NCBI GenBank assembly: GCA_964555935.1
Contig: CAZKUN010000412.1
Coordinates: 1-5,357, forward strand
Direction: 5' to 3'
DNA length: 5,357 bases
DNA from: CAZKUN01 sp964555935
Lineage (GTDB): Bacteria > Armatimonadota > Zipacnadia > Zipacnadales > VGFC01
The position numbers and the translations under genes are program-made. Shown here piece by piece: positions 3,513 to 5,357 of the stretch (its first letter is position 1; every line of letters begins with the position of its first letter). The notes under the pieces were generated by a model. The model ran no database searches. It saw nothing but the letters and a program-made list of their open reading frames with translations, and was not told the DNA's origin.

Positions 3513-5335
3513 CGGTCACTATCTCGCAGCGCTACACCCGAACGAGTCCCTGCCCAGTGTGCGGTGGCTATCCATCGCTTCCGCAGGGACAGGGCCAGCG
3601 ATGTCACGGCTTTCTGTCAGATGACGCGAGATTTGCTCGCTGCTCCCGCGAGGAGCAGGCCGGTTCGCTGACACCAGGTGGGGACGGGCTGTACGGACAC
3701 TCTCTCGATCGCGGATGCCGCTGCGGCGTGGCGCACGGCAGCGCATCGCAAGTCGTAGACGACACCGGCGCGCCTCCCGCGCCGGTGATCTGCACGACGC
3801 GCTACGAAGTGCGCGACGCAGACGGCGTGACCGTAGCCGTGCATGTGCGGCGTGACCGCGCGGATCGCTCGAAGGCGATGCACTGGGAGCGACCGGGTGG
3901 CGCTGTGGGACTCAACGGGACACCGGTAGCGTCACTGCCGCTCTACGGAATCGACCGCCTCGCAGCATCGCCGGACGGCGTGCCGGTCGTCGTGACCGAG
4001 GGTGAGTCGGCTGCTGGCTCGCTTACCGCCCGTGATTTCTTGGCGGTGGGAACCGTGACGGGAGCAGCGAGCACCCCCTCCGATGAGACCCTCAAGTCTC
4101 TCGACAATCGGCCTGTGCTTCTCTGGCCCGACAATGACGACAAGGGCCGGGAGCACATGAGTCGCATCGCCTCCCGGCTCGCTGTGCTCGGGCATCCGGA
4201 CGTGCGGATGGTCGATTGGACGGACGCCCGCGCGAAAGGTGACGCCGCCGACTTCACCGGCACCGACGAGGAACTGGCCGAGCTGCTCGATGCTGCCGAG
4301 CCATGGGAAGGCGGAACCACAGACGACAAGCCGCCCGCACTGCGATGGATGACCGCAGCCGAAATCTCAGAGTACGAGCCCGAGCACACCGAGTGGATCG
4401 TCGAGAACTACGTCGCTGCGAAATCGGTGACGGAGCTTGAAGGGAAGATCAAGCACGGCAAGACGACTTTCCTCGCGCACATGGTCAGCGCGATCCGCAC
4501 GGGTGAGCCGTTTCTCGGCGGAGGGACGCAGCGAGGGCCGGTTGTCTGGCTCACCGAGGAGCGCACCCCAACCTTTCTGAGCGTCTTACGCCGAGCGGGA
4601 CTGGAGCACGACAGCAACCTCCACGTTCTGACCTTCGGCGGCACTCGCCACTTGCGGTGGGACGAGGTCATGGAGCAGGCGACGGCCAAGGCACACGAAG
4701 TCGGTGCGGTGCTGATCGTGATCGACACCATCCCTCAGTGGGCGGGGGTCACGGGTGACAGTGAGAACGACGCAGGCGAAGCACTGAGGGCGATGAGCCC
4801 CGTACATCAAGCCGCGGAGTCCGGGCTCGCGGTCGTCGTCGTCCGACACGGCCGCAAGCGCGCCGCTGAGATCGGAGACTCTGCTCGTGGGTCGAGCGCG
4901 TGGGGAGGCGCGTCGGACATCCTTTTGTCTCTCAGACGTATGGAGGGGCAAGGTCACGACAGCCGCCGCAAGCTGAAAGCGGTCGGGCGGTTCGACGACA
5001 TCCCTGGCGAACTGATTATCGAGATTCAAGACGGCAAGTACGTCTCGCTTGGCGACGCACAGGACGCGGAACAGCGGCAGGTGCATGACGCGCTGCTGGA
5101 CTTCCTCCCCGCGACGGCCGAAGACGCGATGCCCGAGGGCGAGATTCTCGAAGAGCTAAAACAGCGCGGCGTCGGCAGCCGGACATCCTTCCAGCGAGCG
5201 CGTGATGTGATGCTTGACGAGCACCGTCTCCGCCAGGCGAAGGGCTATGGCAAGACGAAGCGAGCCTTCGGATACTGGCTCAATGACACCCCCGGTAATG
5301 ATGTGCCCGTCCTAGAGAGAGGGTTGGGCAGTTGA
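3509..5335 (+). CDS. Primase-helicase-like replication protein: zinc motif, Toprim, RepA-like AAA ATPase
   Basis: This 608-aa protein is the likely replication enzyme of the element. An N-terminal zinc-type motif has Cys15/Cys18 (CPVCGG), Cys32-His33 and Cys45, with Cys70/Cys72 nearby. A Toprim domain follows at about residues 155-262, with Glu164 (VVTEGESAA), the Asp208/Asp210 pair (LLWPDNDDKG) and KGDAADF at 243-249; this is the metal-binding set of primases and topoisomerases. A RecA-fold ATPase spans about 300-510: Walker A GKIKHGKTT (312-320), Walker B VLIVIDT (401-407), then VVVVRHGRK (442-450) and RGSSAWGG (460-467), resembling the hexameric RepA helicase family. Residues about 520-590 look like a winged helix (EGEILEELKQRGV...). 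ATG 3509 overlaps the previous stop as ATGA, which fixes the start by coupling. It could instead be annotated as AAA family ATPase or DnaB/RepA-like helicase. Domain calls are firm; in vivo primase activity is inferred. Confidence 0.9.
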   Translation: MTVTISQRYTRTSPCPVCGGYPSLPQGQGQRCHGFLSDDARFARCSREEQAGSLTPGGDGLYGHSLDRGCRCGVAHGSASQVVDDTGAPPAPVICTTRYEVRDADGVTVAVHVRRDRADRSKAMHWERPGGAVGLNGTPVASLPLYGIDRLAASPDGVPVVVTEGESAAGSLTARDFLAVGTVTGAASTPSDETLKSLDNRPVLLWPDNDDKGREHMSRIASRLAVLGHPDVRMVDWTDARAKGDAADFTGTDEELAELLDAAEPWEGGTTDDKPPALRWMTAAEISEYEPEHTEWIVENYVAAKSVTELEGKIKHGKTTFLAHMVSAIRTGEPFLGGGTQRGPVVWLTEERTPTFLSVLRRAGLEHDSNLHVLTFGGTRHLRWDEVMEQATAKAHEVGAVLIVIDTIPQWAGVTGDSENDAGEALRAMSPVHQAAESGLAVVVVRHGRKRAAEIGDSARGSSAWGGASDILLSLRRMEGQGHDSRRKLKAVGRFDDIPGELIIEIQDGKYVSLGDAQDAEQRQVHDALLDFLPATAEDAMPEGEILEELKQRGVGSRTSFQRARDVMLDEHRLRQAKGYGKTKRAFGYWLNDTPGNDVPVLERGLGS

Positions 5336-5357
5336 TTACCCAAGGTGCGATTGCTGC
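5336..5357. other. Downstream tail with short inverted repeats, no gene
   Basis: TTGGG (5324-5328) pairs with CCCAA (5339-5343), and GGTAAT (5294-5299) pairs with ATTACC (5335-5340), bracketing the stop codon. The window ends before any following gene or terminator can be judged. Confidence 0.25.

Overview
The window is high-GC bacterial DNA that looks like a chromosomal tRNA locus entered by an integrated mobile element. The element's small conserved-type protein (2818-3099), its integrase style and its weak or absent -35 boxes all suggest Actinomycetota. That is an inference from family recognition, and the phylum was not tested. No rRNA, CRISPR array, insertion sequence or transposase is visible.

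Host side (1-1552). The left part is the 3' portion of a hybrid sensor histidine kinase gene (PAS end, HisKA, HATPase, receiver). It is inactivated by an in-frame TAG and by a one-base deletion near its end, and it also has a damaged G2 box. Downstream are three tandem tRNA genes on the same strand: Trp(CCA), Leu(GAG) and Gly(GCC). All three have CCA encoded, and a plausible -10 box lies just upstream of the first.

Element side (about 1553 onward). A complete XerC/D-like tyrosine recombinase starts 107 bases after tRNA-Gly. This is the classic arrangement of an element integrated at a tRNA 3' end. The second attachment site is not in the window. The integrase is followed by a strong GC-rich hairpin, probably its terminator, and then by a palindrome-rich control region.

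A three-gene unit follows on the plus strand, joined by two ATGA stop/start overlaps. It encodes a 93-aa basic-tailed small protein, a 138-aa Cys-containing and Val/Asp-repeat protein of unknown function, and a 608-aa primase-helicase-like protein (zinc motif, Toprim, RepA-like ATPase, probable C-terminal winged helix). The module reads as integrase plus replication: a plasmid-like integrative element, an ICE or a phage satellite. No conjugation, capsid or partition gene is visible, so its class cannot be decided from this window.

The least explained feature is an 18-bp tandem repeat inside the 138-aa gene. It encodes hexapeptide repeats in sense, and an uninterrupted, low-complexity hexad-repeat frame in antisense.
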